Shown here: piece by piece, positions 63,062 to 64,000 of the stretch
Numbering within the stretch: the first letter of the stretch is position 1
Layout: the number at the start of each line of letters is the position of its first letter
Assembly (NCBI GenBank): GCA_965206365.1
Contig: CBDBJL010000019.1
Coordinates: 60,702 to 124,701 of the forward strand
Direction of reading: 5' to 3'
Length of the DNA: 64,000 nucleotides
DNA from: CBDBJL01 sp965206365
GTDB taxonomy: Bacteria; Pseudomonadota; Alphaproteobacteria; JABAAW01; JAHZMA01
Program-made: the position numbers and the translations under genes
Notes under the pieces: model-generated
Database searches by the model: none
Seen by the model: the letters and a program-made list of their open reading frames with translations, nothing else
Told to the model about the DNA's origin: nothing

Positions 63062-63868
63062 TTAATTAGAAATTAGCAATTCAGTTACTTTTTTGGTATT
63101 ATACGCGCCACCCGCCGTATAAGTGGTTTTCACTTCTTCAATGTCAAAATTTGCAAACAGCTTTCTAATTTCAACCGCATCGTTTATCGACATGATGAAT
63201 CGCCCTTTAATATTTTTCAACAATTCGGCAATATTAGCAAAATCTTCCGGCGCAAATATATTTTTACCATAATCATTTTCATGCCCAAAATAAGGCGGGT
63301 CGAGGTAAAATAGCGTATGCGGGCGATCATAGCGTAAAATAAATTTATCATACGCCAAGCCCTCGATAACAACGCCAGATAATCTAACATGCAAATCTTC
63401 TAACATTGGCACTAATTTGGTTAAATCAAATCTTGCGGGGCGCACCGTTACCACGCCAAAATTATTGCCCGATAGTTTGCCTCCAAAACAGGTGCGTTGA
63501 ATGTACAAGAATCGTGCCGCGCGCTCGAGGTCGGTAAGGGTCTCTGGGTTGGTTTTTACCAATCTTTCAAACTCGTATCGGGTGGTTAGTTGAAATTTCA
63601 TCATATCAAGAAATTGTGGATAATGCCGTTGCAATATCCGAAATAACGTTACCAATTCTTGGTTAAAATCATTGATAACTTCACATTCTGGCTTAAGTTT
63701 TCGGCGTAAAAACACGCCGCCCATGCCGATAAAGGGTTCGGCATAGCATTCGTGGGGAATGGCATCGATGCGCACAATAATTTGTTTGGCAAGGTTTTTC
63801 TTGCCGCCAAGATAAGGGGCAATGGGGTTTACAGATAAAACAGGCTTAAAAATAGTTGACTTGTTCAT
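63062..63868 (-). CDS. D12-class DNA adenine N6-methyltransferase
   Basis: The 268-residue Dam-type methyltransferase has PYLGGKKNLAKQI (D12 N-terminal signature), the SAM-binding PFIGMGGVFLRRK and the catalytic DPPY in TLFYLDPPYFGHEN. It methylates adenine in a short DNA site; the target cannot be told. No restriction enzyme or specificity subunit is adjacent, so it is solitary like a phage or Dam-like orphan. The start is ATG 63868 with AAGGAT upstream. Confidence 0.9.
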   Translation of the reverse strand: MNKSTIFKPVLSVNPIAPYLGGKKNLAKQIIVRIDAIPHECYAEPFIGMGGVFLRRKLKPECEVINDFNQELVTLFRILQRHYPQFLDMMKFQLTTRYEFERLVKTNPETLTDLERAARFLYIQRTCFGGKLSGNNFGVVTVRPARFDLTKLVPMLEDLHVRLSGVVIEGLAYDKFILRYDRPHTLFYLDPPYFGHENDYGKNIFAPEDFANIAELLKNIKGRFIMSINDAVEIRKLFANFDIEEVKTTYTAGGAYNTKKVTELLISN

Positions 63869-64000
63869 ACAAATATCCTTACGAATATTTCGTCTGTAAA
63901 GGTTTTGCGGTCATCATTTAATTATGTTGCCCGCAAAAAGGCGAAGAGTATTTTCTGATGCTTATACTTGCGGGCTGTATGATAAATAGTTGCCCAATAC

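Noticed and set aside
62878..63069. 63-codon frame between egtD and the DNA methyltransferase
   Set aside because: No ribosome-binding site, no domain, and it runs through the likely terminator into the opposite gene.
63929..63975. Inverted repeat GCCCGCAA/TTGCGGGC upstream of the DNA methyltransferase
   Set aside because: Only eight pairs around a 31-base loop at the window end; too weak to call a terminator or operator.

Overview
The window looks like chromosomal DNA of an AT-rich alphaproteobacterium. The evidence is the fused anthranilate synthase (TrpE-TrpG), the argJ-mutT pair, a Tim44-like protein beside MltA, an NAD-type formate dehydrogenase alpha subunit, and a full mreBCD-mrdA-rodA elongasome operon. 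I cannot name the genus. The only RNA gene I can support is tRNA-Ser(CGA). I see no insertion sequence, prophage or CRISPR array.

Layout. 1-3.6 kb: end of a YgfZ-like gene, a lytic transglycosylase, MltA, a Tim44-like protein and ribosomal protein L33. 3.6-6.6 kb: an outer-membrane barrel gene without a normal start codon and a frameshifted Sel1-repeat gene. 6.7-14.5 kb: the leftward cell-elongation operon mreB-mreC-mreD-mrdA-rodA-murA plus a small-molecule kinase; this MurA has Asp in place of the catalytic Cys. 14.8-29.7 kb: housekeeping genes (xerD, leuA, an aminopeptidase P, prmA, a formate dehydrogenase with an AraC-type regulator, mutT, argJ, class I aldolase) and a small gene behind a good sigma-54 promoter. 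29.9-34.7 kb: an RND efflux pair.

34.8-45 kb: tRNA-Ser followed by a surface-polysaccharide cluster. RmlA and RmlB make dTDP-4-keto-6-deoxyglucose. A fused ketoisomerase/aminotransferase (FdtA-FdtB or QdtA-QdtB type) makes a 3-amino-3,6-dideoxy sugar, and a sugar N-formyltransferase formylates it. GT61 and GT2 glycosyltransferases and a GNAT/FemAB-like acyltransferase complete the set. The formyltransferase/GT61 pair is tandemly duplicated in 2310-bp units that look identical except for a sharply divergent 60-bp patch and two substitutions in the last GT61.

45-60 kb: trpE(G), a decayed LytTR gene, and a quaternary-amine island. It holds ProVWX-type betaine import, an MttB-family methyltransferase, a GntR regulator, DapA-family lyase, aldehyde dehydrogenase, FAD amine oxidase, two SDR dehydrogenases, and an enolase-superfamily protein closely resembling 4-hydroxyproline-betaine 2-epimerase (HpbD). 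Together they can be read as an import, demethylation, epimerisation, oxidation, deamination and dehydrogenation route for hydroxyproline betaine or a relative. The HpbD-like gene carries a one-base homopolymer frameshift. 60.3-63.9 kb: egtB-egtD (ergothioneine pathway) and a solitary D12-class adenine DNA methyltransferase.

Two genes carry clear one-base homopolymer frameshifts and a third possibly does, so either sequencing error or real gene decay must be considered.
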